Below are positions 17,830 through 31,085 of a DNA stretch of 64,000 nt, one piece after another. The first letter of the stretch is position 1. Each line of letters starts with the position of its first letter. The notes below the pieces were generated by a model that did no database searches, was not told the origin of the DNA, and saw only the letters and a list, made by a program, of their open reading frames with translations. The position numbers and the translations under genes were made by a program. The stretch covers positions 62,001 to 126,000 of the forward strand of contig NZ_BEWP01000007.1 of the NCBI RefSeq assembly GCF_002723995.1, written 5' to 3'. Source of the DNA: Gluconobacter kondonii (GTDB lineage: Bacteria > Pseudomonadota > Alphaproteobacteria > Acetobacterales > Acetobacteraceae).

Positions 17830-19788
17830 TCAGTTGTCGTCGAGGAAGGAGCGCAGCTTGCGCGAACGGCTCGGATGCTTGAGCTTGCGCAGCGCCTTTG
17901 CCTCGATCTGACGGATACGCTCACGCGTGACGTTGAACTGCTGGCCCACTTCCTCAAGGGTGTGGTCCGTGTTCATGCCAATACCGAAGCGCATCCGCAA
18001 CACGCGCTCTTCACGCGGCGTCAGAGACGCCAGAACGCGGGTCGTGGCTTCACGCAGATTCGTCTGGATCGCAGCATCCAGAGGAATAACGGCCGTCTTA
18101 TCCTCGATGAAATCACCGAGATGGCTGTCTTCCTCATCACCGATCGGCGTCTCAAGCGAGATCGGCTCCTTGGCGATTTTCAGGACCTTGCGGACCTTCT
18201 CAAGCGGCATACCGAGCTTCTCAGCCAGCTCTTCCGGAGCCGGCTCACGCCCGATCTCATGCAACATCTGACGCGACGTCCGGACCAGCTTGTTGATCGT
18301 CTCGATCATGTGGACCGGAATACGGATCGTCTTGGCCTGATCCGCGATGGAGCGTGTGATCGCCTGACGGATCCACCAGGTCGCATAGGTCGAGAACTTG
18401 TAGCCGCGACGGTACTCGAACTTGTCCACAGCCTTCATCAGGCCGATATTGCCTTCCTGAATCAGATCCAGAAACTGCAACCCACGGTTCGTGTATTTCT
18501 TGGCAATCGAGATCACCAGACGCAGGTTCGCTTCGATCATTTCCTTCTTGGCGCGCGTAGAATCACGCTCACCACGGGAAACGGTCGCATAAACGCGACG
18601 GAACTCACCAACCGGCAGACCCGTCTCATGCGACAGAGCCGCAATCTCGCCACGCAGGTTGCGCAGCTGGTCCATGTGCTTGGTCGTCAGGTTTTTCCAG
18701 CCCTTGCCGGGCAGCGCGGAAATGCTGTCCAGCCAGGTCGGGTCCAGTTCGCGGCTGCGATACTTGATGAGGAAGTCATCGCGCGAAATCTTGCAGCTCT
18801 CGGCCAGACGCATCATCCGGCCTTCAACGCCGTTCAGCTTCTGAACCTGCATTTTGATCTGCGCGACCAGTTCCTCGATCCGGTTGTTGTGCAGATGCAC
18901 CTGCTCAACCAGACTGACCAGCTCGTGACGCAGCTTCTCATAGGTCTGCTCGGACTTGTCCGAGTGATCCTCGCCACCCGTCAGGGCTTCAATACGCTTG
19001 ATCTGGATCTTGCGCAGCTTGTGATACAGCGGCTCGATGGCTTCGAAACGGGCCAGAATTTCCGGCTTCAGCTTCTCTTCCAGCGCAGACAGGGACAGGC
19101 CACTGCCTTCCTGCTGCTCGCCGTCGCCCTCTTCGTTCTCGTCCTCGGCCTTGTCGTCCTCTTCGGACGCCTCATCGCCTTCTTCGCCTTCAACCGCGTC
19201 CGGATCGGGACCACCGCCCTGACTGGCCTCCAGATCGACGATGTCGCGCAGGAGCATCTCGCCGTCCTTGAGGCGCTCATGCCAGGAAATGATGGCGCGA
19301 ATCGTCAGCGGGCTCTCGCACAGGCCGCCGATCATCTCATCGCGACCCGCCTCGATCCGCTTGGCGATCGCGATTTCGCCTTCGCGGGAAAGCAGTTCAA
19401 CCGAACCCATCTCACGCAGATACATCCGGACCGGATCATCCGTGCGGCTGGCGGCCTCGGCATCGACGTTACCGCCCTGAGGGCCTTCGGCCTCCTCGGT
19501 CTCGGCTTCGCTTTCCTTTTCGGCAGCGCCTTCGGCTTCTTCCTGATCCTCGTTCTCAAGGACCTGAATGCCCATTTCCGACAGGGCCGCCATGACGTCT
19601 TCGATCTGCTCGGAAGACATCTGGTCCTGCGGCAGGACCGCATTCAGTTCATCAAAAGTGATATGCCCGCGTTCACGCCCTTTGGCGATCAGCCGCTTGA
19701 CGGCAGCGGACTGCGTATCAAGGAGAGTGGCATCCCCCTCCTGTTCCTGCGCGTTCCGATCCGTTCCAGAGGCTGTTTTCGTCGCCAT
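17830..19788 (-). CDS. rpoD: RNA polymerase primary sigma factor
   Basis: 652 aa, sigma-70 group 1. Region 1.1 is near the N-terminus; region 1.2 begins at [12 protein letters not shown] (about 117-128). Two acidic low-complexity blocks lie at about 79-110 and 194-230. Region 2 (418-490) includes [19 protein letters not shown] and the -10 recognition helix with [11 protein letters not shown]; region 4 near the C-terminus has [17 protein letters not shown] for the -35 element. ATG 19788 with GGAGAG upstream is preferred to TTG 19803. It follows dnaG after a 165-bp gap, enough for its own promoter. Confidence 0.97.
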   Translation of the reverse strand: MATKTASGTDRNAQEQEGDATLLDTQSAAVKRLIAKGRERGHITFDELNAVLPQDQMSSEQIEDVMAALSEMGIQVLENEDQEEAEGAAEKESEAETEEAEGPQGGNVDAEAASRTDDPVRMYLREMGSVELLSREGEIAIAKRIEAGRDEMIGGLCESPLTIRAIISWHERLKDGEMLLRDIVDLEASQGGGPDPDAVEGEEGDEASEEDDKAEDENEEGDGEQQEGSGLSLSALEEKLKPEILARFEAIEPLYHKLRKIQIKRIEALTGGEDHSDKSEQTYEKLRHELVSLVEQVHLHNNRIEELVAQIKMQVQKLNGVEGRMMRLAESCKISRDDFLIKYRSRELDPTWLDSISALPGKGWKNLTTKHMDQLRNLRGEIAALSHETGLPVGEFRRVYATVSRGERDSTRAKKEMIEANLRLVISIAKKYTNRGLQFLDLIQEGNIGLMKAVDKFEYRRGYKFSTYATWWIRQAITRSIADQAKTIRIPVHMIETINKLVRTSRQMLHEIGREPAPEELAEKLGMPLEKVRKVLKIAKEPISLETPIGDEEDSHLGDFIEDKTAVIPLDAAIQTNLREATTRVLASLTPREERVLRMRFGIGMNTDHTLEEVGQQFNVTRERIRQIEAKALRKLKHPSRSRKLRSFLDDN

Positions 19789-19953
19789 TCGTCTCTCCGT
19801 CAACTCCGCCGCGAGTTAGCAATCCGGCAGCGTGCAGGTGGTCGATCCTTCGCCCGAAGTCAAGATTGCAGCCCCAAAGAATGCAACCTTTCGGGAATAA
19901 AAATCGTTTCGCATTCGTTTCTTCGCAGGTGATCCCGACATCACATCAAGCGC

Positions 19954-21801
<1,848 letters not shown>

Positions 21802-21833
21802 GGGCAGAAAGAGCCTTTCATGAGCGTTGGAGA

Positions 21834-21884
21834 AAAGTTTCCCGAGCGCATACAGCGCCAGCGCTCCTGTTTAAAGGAAACTTT
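21834..21884. repeat. Nested inverted repeat in the dnaG leader
   Basis: AAAGTTTCC (21834-21842) pairs with GGAAACTTT (21876-21884); inside it GAGCGC (21844-21849) pairs with GCGCTC (21861-21866). Both stems are perfect and concentric, separated by one base on one side and nine on the other. It has no U tract, so it is more likely an operator or structured leader than a terminator. Confidence 0.6.
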
Positions 21885-21937
21885 CCACCGAAATCCATAT
21901 CCGTCACATCGCACCGCCCGTTGTTCAGGATACAAGG

Positions 21938-21952
21938 TTAAGGCATGCTTAA
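21938..21952 (+). promoter_or_regulatory. CtrA-like box TTAA-N7-TTAA
   Basis: TTAA (21938-21941), seven bases, TTAA (21949-21952): a perfect match to the core spacing of the alphaproteobacterial CtrA site, 55 bp ahead of the secreted-protein start at 22007. The arms also form a short palindrome. Binding is inferred only. Confidence 0.4.
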
Positions 21953-22006
21953 GGCCATCTCTCTGCTGCCGGGTGCTCCAGCAGCTTTGAAAAACAGGAA
22001 GCGTTC

Positions 22007-22378
22007 ATGAAAAAGTACCTGATGCTTGCAGCTGCAACGGGCCTGCTGGCAACGTCACTCACAACAGCGCAGGCCGAACCGGGCGGATGCCTCAAATATG
22101 GGGCCGCCGGTGCCGTCGGTGGCCATGTCGCCAATCATCATGGCTTTCTGGGCGCCATGGGCGGCTGCGTGACCGGCATGTATGTGCGTCACCGTTACCG
22201 TAAGGAAGCCCGGGCCAAGGCCGCTCTGTACGATCAGGAACATCCGGGCGCCAAGGGCTCTTACGAACAGAAAGCCACGGCCTATGACGTGGAACATTCC
22301 ACCAGCCCCGGCCAGATGCATAACACCGCACCTGCAAACTCTGCACCAGCCGCACCGGCTCCGGCACAGCCCGAGTAA
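22007..22378 (+). CDS. Small secreted glycine-rich protein, unknown
   Basis: 123 aa. Signal peptide about 1-23 (LATSLTTAQA-E). A Gly/Ala-rich segment (GAAGAVGGHVANHHGFLGAMGGCVTG, positions about 32-57 in pieces) looks like a glycine-zipper membrane-spanning or oligomerising stretch with two Cys residues. It is followed by a basic patch (RHRYRKEARAK) and a Pro/Ala-rich tail. AGGAAG lies 5 nt ahead of the ATG. The gene is monocistronic, bounded by a CtrA-like box upstream and a hairpin downstream. The glycine-zipper plus basic patch resembles small envelope proteins, but function is unknown. Confidence 0.75.
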   Translation: MKKYLMLAAATGLLATSLTTAQAEPGGCLKYGAAGAVGGHVANHHGFLGAMGGCVTGMYVRHRYRKEARAKAALYDQEHPGAKGSYEQKATAYDVEHSTSPGQMHNTAPANSAPAAPAPAQPE

Positions 22379-22389
22379 AACATCCTGCA

Positions 22390-22415
22390 CCGGCCTTTCG
22401 TTAAAGAAAGGCCGG
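22390..22415. terminator. Bidirectional hairpin between convergent genes
   Basis: CCGGCCTTTC (22390-22399) and GAAAGGCCGG (22406-22415) form a perfect 10-bp stem with a 6-nt loop, between the stops at 22378 (plus) and 22428 (minus). The U tract is weak on both strands. Confidence 0.65.
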
Positions 22416-22427
22416 CCTGCTCTGGTT

Positions 22428-23378
22428 TCAGATCGGAACCGGCACACCATCCTTGTGATCCTGTGCCTCGACATACATCCGCATGACCGACGGATACCGC
22501 GCCCGTGTCATCCGCTCCAGTGCTGACACGCCCTGCTCGACCTGACCTGCCGTCAACGTATCCTCCCAGTCCAGAGACAGCAGCACGATAATACTCCCCG
22601 GCCCCCGCGTTTCAGTCACAACCTCATTCACCCCGACCACGCCCGGCAGCCTCATCGCCTCCTTGCGCACATAGGCGTCAATTTCCGGATTGCTCTCTCC
22701 GACCAGCAAAGAGCGCGTCTCGTTCGTCAGCAACACCGCCACGATCACCAGCACCAACCCGATCAGCAGCGATGCGACACCATCCAGCACATGCCATCCC
22801 GTCACAACGGACAGCACGGTAAAGACCAGCGCGATCACCAGACTGACCAGCGCCGCGCCGTCCTCGAACAACACGACAAACAGTCCCGGATCGGTACTGC
22901 GCCGGATCATGGTCCACAAAGATCCCTTGCCCGATGGCAGGGACTTCATGGCTGCCAGAAAACCGTACCCTTCCAGACATCCCGAAATCCCGAGAATGGC
23001 CACGTTCAACCACCAGCCGGGCAGAACATGCCCCAGAACATGAACAGGCTCCATCGCCGAGGGGTGCCAAACCTTCTCCCAACCTTCATGCAGGGACGCG
23101 ACACCACCCCCGACAAACAGCGCCCCCGCCACAACCAGCGTCCAGAAATAAAGCTCCCGGTGATATCCCAGCGGATGCTCTTTCGTCGCCGGAGCCGCCG
23201 CCCGCTTCATCCCCACCAGCAGCAGGATCTGGTTGCCGCAGTCGACAAACGAATGAACCGTCTCCGCCAACATAGCCGCCGAACCGGTCAGCAGCGCAGC
23301 GGCCCCCTTCACGCAGGCAATTCCGAAATTGACCCCCAGGGCAATGAAAACGACCTTCGTTGAACCACCTGCGGACAT
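22428..23378 (-). CDS. Cation diffusion facilitator transporter
   Basis: 316 aa. CDF-family inner-membrane exporter, probably of a divalent metal by proton antiport. Six membrane segments are visible with the metal-site helix HSFVD (H42, D46) and, in the fifth helix, E172-D173 in place of the usual H-x3-D pair. That substitution resembles the SLC30A9/ZNT9-like branch, whose metal is uncertain. The final 80 residues form the cytosolic ferredoxin-like regulatory domain. It ends 50 bp from the secreted-protein gene (convergent) and is separated from yqeY by a terminator. Confidence 0.88.
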   Translation of the reverse strand: MSAGGSTKVVFIALGVNFGIACVKGAAALLTGSAAMLAETVHSFVDCGNQILLLVGMKRAAAPATKEHPLGYHRELYFWTLVVAGALFVGGGVASLHEGWEKVWHPSAMEPVHVLGHVLPGWWLNVAILGISGCLEGYGFLAAMKSLPSGKGSLWTMIRRSTDPGLFVVLFEDGAALVSLVIALVFTVLSVVTGWHVLDGVASLLIGLVLVIVAVLLTNETRSLLVGESNPEIDAYVRKEAMRLPGVVGVNEVVTETRGPGSIIVLLSLDWEDTLTAGQVEQGVSALERMTRARYPSVMRMYVEAQDHKDGVPVPI

Positions 23379-23455
23379 TCTGGCCTCATTCGTAAAATCC
23401 GGACATCAGAGTGATGACCTCCACGCACCGCTGTCAAACGTCCGTTCCAACAAAA

Positions 23456-23481
23456 AAAGCCGCCCCCGAAGGAGCGGCTTT
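23456..23481 (-). terminator. Rho-independent terminator after yqeY
   Basis: AAAGCCGC (23456-23463) and GCGGCTTT (23474-23481) form a perfect 8-bp stem; on the minus strand it is followed by a seven-U tract (23458-23452). It lies 28 bp past the yqeY stop. Confidence 0.88.
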
Positions 23482-23508
23482 CTGCATTATAGGCTTTTGA
23501 ACGATCGA

Positions 23509-23964
23509 TCAGGCCGAAAGATGGGCCTTCACCAACGCACTGGCCTTCGCCGGGTCCAGATCTGCGCCGAAGCGCTCTTTCAGAGCGGCCATGACCTTGC
23601 CCATGTCTTTCATGCCCGCCGCTTCGGTCTTCTGCACCGCTTCGGCAATCCCGGCCTTCAGCGCAGATTCATCGAGTTCCGGCGGCAGGTAGGACTTGAT
23701 CGTGGCGATCTCGCCCTCTTCCTTTTCCGCCAGTTCCGGACGGCCACCCTCACGATACATCGTGGCGGATTCCGTGCGGGACTTGATCATGGAGCGCAGA
23801 GCGGAAATGATGTCCGTATCCGTCACCTCGGCGCTTTTGGCACGGGCAGCGACATCCAGATCCTTGATCTTGGCCGTGATCCCGCGGATCTGCGCCACCG
23901 TCTCGGACTGACCGGCCTTCATCGCCGTCTTGAGGTCATCCATGATCTGCTTGCGAAGCGACAT
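23509..23964 (-). CDS. GatB/YqeY domain protein
   Basis: 151 aa, nearly full family length. YqeY-like proteins resemble the tail domain of GatB, the tRNA-dependent amidotransferase subunit, but act as free proteins of unclear role. Visible family features are MSLRKQIMDDLKTAMK at the start, the ALRSMIKSR segment, and AVQKTEAAGMKDMGKVMAAL plus the terminal DPAKASALVKAHL. It is divergent from carA, an arrangement common in alphaproteobacteria, where yqeY is often followed directly by dnaG-rpoD; here two genes intervene. Confidence 0.88.
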   Translation of the reverse strand: MSLRKQIMDDLKTAMKAGQSETVAQIRGITAKIKDLDVAARAKSAEVTDTDIISALRSMIKSRTESATMYREGGRPELAEKEEGEIATIKSYLPPELDESALKAGIAEAVQKTEAAGMKDMGKVMAALKERFGADLDPAKASALVKAHLSA

Positions 23965-24099
23965 CGCCGTTCTCCTTTATCGGACAGCCCGCAGGAAATT
24001 CCCTCGGCGAGCCGTCCCTCATTCCGTGAATGGCGGCAAAATCGCACAAAAGCCGGTTTGCAACAATCCGACAGCCTTCCAACGCACGAAACGAGCCAT

Positions 24100-24160
24100 T
24101 CGGAAAAAACTTCCCACCCCCTCCCGGCATGCACAACACGCAGTGGGAAAAAACTTCCCA
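24100..24160. promoter_or_regulatory. Twin 17-bp dyads upstream of carA
   Basis: TCGGAAAAAACTTCCCA (24100-24116) and TGGGAAAAAACTTCCCA (24144-24160) are identical at 16 of 17 positions and each has dyad symmetry of the form GGGAA-N5-TTCCC (first copy GGAA-N6-TTCC). Start-to-start spacing is 44 bp, about four helical turns. They lie 65-125 bp ahead of the long carA start, between carA and divergent yqeY, as expected for a pair of operators. Confidence 0.6.
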
Positions 24161-24224
24161 TTCCGTTGCCGATCCCTTATTCAGAGCCTCCAGAGTACAT
24201 CCGGCAGCCAGCAACGGGGCGACC

Positions 24225-25619
24225 ATGGACATCGACAAAATCATTGAAAAAGCCGGAGGCGCGGACGAAATCGCCGCTCTCGCCGGCGTCGGACTGGAGG
24301 CCGTGCGCAAATGGCGCCAGTCCCGCATGGTCCCCACCAAACACTGGCCAGCCCTGCTGCGCGTACCGGGAATCGCCCTTCAGGATCTGACAGCGGATCT
24401 CACCGCACCTCAACCCCCACAAGAACAAGCCCAGCAAGAACAAGAAAGAGAGACGGACGTGTCCAATCCCTGCCCTCCCGGCGCCAACGCCGCCCTTGTC
24501 CTTGCAGACGGGACAGTCCTGTGGGGTCGCGGCTTCGGCGCCCACACCGATGGCGCCGTCGGTGAACTGTGCTTCTCCACCGGCATGACCGGCTATCAGG
24601 AAACCCTGACAGACCCGTCCTTCGCCGGACAGATCGTGACCTTCACCTTCCCGCATATCGGCAATGTCGGCACCAATGCCGATGACAACGAGGCCCCGAA
24701 AATGGCTGCCCTCGGTGCCGTCGTGAAGGAAGACATCACCGCCCCTGCAAGCTGGCGTTCGCATGACCCCCTCGCGGCATGGCTGAAGCAACACAACCGT
24801 GCGGGCATCAGCGGCGTCGATACCCGCGCCATCACCCGCACCCTGCGCGACAACGGCCCCCAGACCGCCATTCTCGCCTTCCCGGAAAACGGCCGCATCG
24901 ACACGGACAGCCTGCTGAACCGCGCCCGCCAGTGGCCCGGCCTCGAAGGCATGGACCTCGCCAAAGAGGTGACGCAGCCCAAGCGCGTCTGGACACAGGG
25001 TGTGTGGGAAACCACCCGCCCGGCCCGAACCGAAAACCGTCGCCGCGTTGTCGCCATGGACTATGGCGCCAAGGACAACATCCTGCGCTGCCTCGTGACC
25101 GCCGGCTGTGACGTCACCGTTCTGCCCGCCACGGCTACCGCCGAAGAAATTCTGGAACTCAAGCCCGAAGGCGTGTTCCTCTCCAACGGCCCCGGCGATC
25201 CGGCCGCAACCGGCACCTATGCCGTCCCCGCCATCCGCACAGTGCTCGACGCGAACGTCCCCGTCTTCGGAATCTGCCTCGGCCACCAGCTTCTCGCACA
25301 GGCGCTGGGCGGCAAGACCTACAAGCTGGAACGCGGCCATCGCGGCGCCAACCAGCCGGTCAAAGACATTGAGACCGGCCGCGTGGAAATCACCAGCCAG
25401 AACCACGGCTTCGCAGTGGACGAAAAGTCCCTGCCTACGGACGTGAAGGTGACGCATGTGAGCCTGTTCGACGGCTCCAACGAAGGCATCGCCTCGACCA
25501 CGAAGGACGCCTTCTCCGTCCAGTACCACCCCGAGGCGAGCCCCGGCCCGTCTGACAGTTTCTATCTTTTCGAGCGTTTCGTCGCGGTCATGGACCGTCG
25601 CGCTAAAGCAGGAGCCTGA
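24225..25619 (+). CDS. carA: Carbamoyl-phosphate synthase small subunit with N-terminal HTH domain
   Basis: 464 aa from ATG 24225. CarA hydrolyses glutamine and passes ammonia to CarB to make carbamoyl phosphate for pyrimidines and arginine. Residues 1-60 are an extra helix-turn-helix-like domain (IIEKAGGADEIAALAG, then EAVRKWRQS and a WPALL segment) of the small YdaS/Cro-like type. Residues 61-78 are a Gln/Glu-rich linker. The CarA N-domain follows, then the class I amidotransferase with nucleophile C351 (GICLGHQ) and the terminal VQYHPEA. An in-frame GTG at 24459 with a purine-rich stretch upstream would give a standard-length CarA of 386 aa. Both products are possible; the upstream frame is uninterrupted and protein-like. 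carB follows after 3 bp. Confidence 0.92.
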   Translation: MDIDKIIEKAGGADEIAALAGVGLEAVRKWRQSRMVPTKHWPALLRVPGIALQDLTADLTAPQPPQEQAQQEQERETDVSNPCPPGANAALVLADGTVLWGRGFGAHTDGAVGELCFSTGMTGYQETLTDPSFAGQIVTFTFPHIGNVGTNADDNEAPKMAALGAVVKEDITAPASWRSHDPLAAWLKQHNRAGISGVDTRAITRTLRDNGPQTAILAFPENGRIDTDSLLNRARQWPGLEGMDLAKEVTQPKRVWTQGVWETTRPARTENRRRVVAMDYGAKDNILRCLVTAGCDVTVLPATATAEEILELKPEGVFLSNGPGDPAATGTYAVPAIRTVLDANVPVFGICLGHQLLAQALGGKTYKLERGHRGANQPVKDIETGRVEITSQNHGFAVDEKSLPTDVKVTHVSLFDGSNEGIASTTKDAFSVQYHPEASPGPSDSFYLFERFVAVMDRRAKAGA

Positions 25620-25622
25620 GCC

Positions 25623-28877
<3,255 letters not shown>

Positions 28878-28886
28878 CAGGAGCAT

Positions 28887-28913
28887 CCCCGTCGGGACAT
28901 CATCTCGACGGGG
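28887..28913. terminator. Hairpin between carB and xre
   Basis: CCCCGTCG (28887-28894) and CGACGGGG (28906-28913) form a perfect 8-bp stem between the convergent carB and xre stops. No clear U tract on either strand. Confidence 0.55.
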
Positions 28914-29123
28914 CTATTCCTCTTCGGAAAATCCGAGGATATCGCCCGGCTGACACTCCAGCACACGGCACAGCATTTCTAGCGTTGAAAACCGGACGGC
29001 CCTGGCCTTTCCCGTTTTGAGAATAGACAGGTTCGCCAAAGTCAGCCCGACCCGTTCCGACAGTTCTGTCAGGGTCATCCCGCGCTCACGCAATAGCGTA
29101 TCCAGATTAATGGCAATGGGCAT
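28914..29123 (-). CDS. Small XRE-family HTH regulator
   Basis: 69 aa, consisting of little more than one Cro/C1-type helix-turn-helix: LLRERGMTLTELSERVGL, a turn, then TLANLSILKTGKARAVRFSTLEMLCRVLECQPGDIL. This is the compact YozG-like form. No toxin, DUF2975 or other usual partner is adjacent, so it is not an obvious antitoxin. It faces greA across a 260-bp AT-rich region carrying two identical dyads that could be its operators. Confidence 0.85.
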   Translation of the reverse strand: MPIAINLDTLLRERGMTLTELSERVGLTLANLSILKTGKARAVRFSTLEMLCRVLECQPGDILGFSEEE

Positions 29124-29224
29124 TCAGAGAGCCTCGTTCCGGTCTTTGCTTTTCATTCAGACCCAATTGAAGCATCCAGATCACATTTGGTTTCAACCCG
29201 AAGCTGAAAGCTGGCAGTAAATTC

Positions 29225-29286
29225 TTATTGTTTTTCAATGAAATAATTTCTTCTCTACGAACAGAATAATTTTATTGTTTTTCAAT
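29225..29286. promoter_or_regulatory. Twin ATTG-N5-CAAT dyads between xre and greA
   Basis: TTATTGTTTTTCAAT occurs identically at 29225-29239 and 29272-29286 (47 bp apart). Each contains the inverted repeat ATTG-N5-CAAT. The second copy ends 17 bp ahead of the greA -35 element. The region is strikingly AT-rich for this genome. Candidate operators for the adjacent XRE protein. Confidence 0.5.
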
Positions 29287-29303
29287 AACAAATTTTCCAA
29301 CTC

Positions 29304-29332
29304 TTGCAAAAATCGCTAAAAAACCTTATTAT
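29304..29332 (+). promoter_or_regulatory. Sigma-70 promoter of greA
   Basis: TTGCAA (29304-29309) and TATTAT (29327-29332) with 17-bp spacing. This predicts a transcript start near 29339 and a leader of about 45 nt before the greA GTG. Confidence 0.65.
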
Positions 29333-29382
29333 TCGGTACTTATGCGCATTCAGTCGCAATGATTTTTCCCAAGGATTTCAGA

Positions 29383-29856
29383 GTGCAGAAGATCCCCATG
29401 ACCGCGAAGGGACAGCAGCGTCTCGAAGACGAACTGCGGACCCTCAAGAGCGTCGACCGCCCGGCCGTCATTCGCGCTATCGCAGAAGCCCGCGAACATG
29501 GGGACCTGTCCGAAAACGCCGAATACCACGCTGCCCGTGACCGTCAGTCCTTCATCGAAGGCCGTGTTCTGGAGCTGGAAAGCATCATTTCCAACGCAGA
29601 AGTTATCGATCCTTCGACCCTGACCGGAACGCGTGTCCGCTTTGGTGCGCATATCGAACTGGTGGACGAAGAAACCGACAAGGAAGCCCTGTACCAGATC
29701 GTCGGCGTCCATGAGGCCGACATCAAACAGGGCCTGATTTCGATTTCCTCACCGCTGGCCAAGGCCCTGATCGGCAAGGATGTCGGTGACACCGTGTCCG
29801 TCCCCGCGCCCGGCGGAGACCGGACTTATGAAATCCTCAAGGTCGCATATCGCTAA
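29383..29856 (+). CDS. greA: Transcription elongation factor GreA
   Basis: 157 aa, the family's usual length. It enters the RNA polymerase secondary channel and stimulates cleavage of backtracked RNA. The N-terminal coiled coil carries the tip acidic residues (HGDLSENAEYHAARDRQ, about 35-51), and the C-terminal FKBP-like domain follows. GTG 29383 is chosen over 29359: it gives the conserved QKIPMT start and has AAGGA 7 nt upstream. The stop overlaps the ilvA start by one base (TAATG). Confidence 0.95.
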   Translation: MQKIPMTAKGQQRLEDELRTLKSVDRPAVIRAIAEAREHGDLSENAEYHAARDRQSFIEGRVLELESIISNAEVIDPSTLTGTRVRFGAHIELVDEETDKEALYQIVGVHEADIKQGLISISSPLAKALIGKDVGDTVSVPAPGGDRTYEILKVAYR

Positions 29857-31082
29857 TGTCTGACGTCCTGACGTCCACCGCCCCTGTCGTGACCATCGAG
29901 GATATCGAGAGCGCCCACGAGCGTATCGCGTCCACCGTGGTCCGCACGCCGACGATTTCCTGCCCCGCCCTGTCCAGGCTGACAGGCGCGGAGATTACGC
30001 TCAAGCTCGAAAACCTTCAGGCGATCGGCTCCTTCAAGGAGCGCGGAGCGGCCAACAAAATGGCCCTTCTGACACCGGAAGAGCGGTCCCGTGGCGTGAT
30101 TACCGTCTCGGCAGGCAATCATGCACAGGGTGTGGCTCGTCAGGCCAGTCTTCTCGGCATTGATGCCACCATCGTCATGCCGCGCTTCACGCCCGCCACC
30201 AAGGTCGCGGCAACGCAGGCTTGGGGCGCGAATGTGGTGCTCGCGGGCGACGACTTCGCGCAGGCCAGCGAAACAGCCGCCGAGCTTCAAAAACAGGACG
30301 GGCGCGTTCTCGTTCACCCGTTCAACGATCCGGCCGTTATCGCCGGTCAGGGCACGGCTGCACTTGAGCTTCTGCAAGACGCCCCGGATATCGACACGGT
30401 CGTCGTACCGATTGGCGGCGGCGGGCTGATTGGTGGGTTTGCCACCGTCATGGCAGCCCTTCGCCCGGATGTTGAGGTGATCGGCGTACAGGTTGAAGCC
30501 TATGCCTCGCTGTCCAGCTATCCCAAGGAAGACGGCCCAACCCTGGGCGGTTCGACCATTGCGGAAGGCATCGCTGTTACCAAACTCGGCGATCACTGCC
30601 TGAGCGCGTTTCGTAACAAGGTCTCGAAGATCCTTGTCGTCAGCGAGCTTCAGGTCGAAAGCGCCGTCACGACACTGGCCGAAAAAGCCAAGCAGGTCTG
30701 CGAAGGCGCGGGCGCGACGGGCCTTGCCGCCGTTCTTGCCTATCCTGAACTGTTCAAAGGACGCCACGTCGCCCTGCCGCTTTCAGGCGGCAACATCAAC
30801 GCCCGCATTCTCGCCAATACGATCCTGCGCTCCCTGCTCCGGGATGGACGGATCCTGCGGCTGATCTTCCAGATCCCCGATCGTCCGGGCACACTGGCGG
30901 ACATCTCCACCCGTATCGGCAATTACGGCGGCAACATCATCGAGGTTTCCCATCACCGCCTGTTTGCCTCTCCGTCCGTTCAGACGGCGGAACTGCTGGT
31001 GATGGTGGAAGCCCGTGATACCGAACATGCCCACCAGATCGAAACCGATCTGGCGCGGCATTACATCGTCCGGCGGGATTGA
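29856..31082 (+). CDS. ilvA: Threonine ammonia-lyase
   Basis: 408-aa PLP enzyme converting threonine to 2-oxobutanoate, the first step of isoleucine synthesis. The PLP lysine is K61 in SFKERGAANK; a serine-rich glycine loop follows (PIGGGGLIGG around 185-194). The C-terminal 80 residues form a single ACT domain (IPDRPGTLADISTRIGNYGGNI), so this is the short one-ACT form. It is coupled to greA by a one-base overlap and converges on the DUF1330 gene with 3 bp between stops. Confidence 0.92.
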   Translation: MSDVLTSTAPVVTIEDIESAHERIASTVVRTPTISCPALSRLTGAEITLKLENLQAIGSFKERGAANKMALLTPEERSRGVITVSAGNHAQGVARQASLLGIDATIVMPRFTPATKVAATQAWGANVVLAGDDFAQASETAAELQKQDGRVLVHPFNDPAVIAGQGTAALELLQDAPDIDTVVVPIGGGGLIGGFATVMAALRPDVEVIGVQVEAYASLSSYPKEDGPTLGGSTIAEGIAVTKLGDHCLSAFRNKVSKILVVSELQVESAVTTLAEKAKQVCEGAGATGLAAVLAYPELFKGRHVALPLSGGNINARILANTILRSLLRDGRILRLIFQIPDRPGTLADISTRIGNYGGNIIEVSHHRLFASPSVQTAELLVMVEARDTEHAHQIETDLARHYIVRRD

Positions 31083-31085
31083 TCC

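Noticed and set aside
16624-19932. 1102-codon open frame on the plus strand
   Set aside because: It is antisense to rpsF, the acetyltransferase and rpoD, all certain genes; the product is Arg/Gln/His-rich with no family pattern. Long antisense frames are expected at this GC content and codon bias.
28914-29123. XRE gene as an antitoxin
   Set aside because: No companion toxin or small ORF lies on either side; neighbours are carB and greA.
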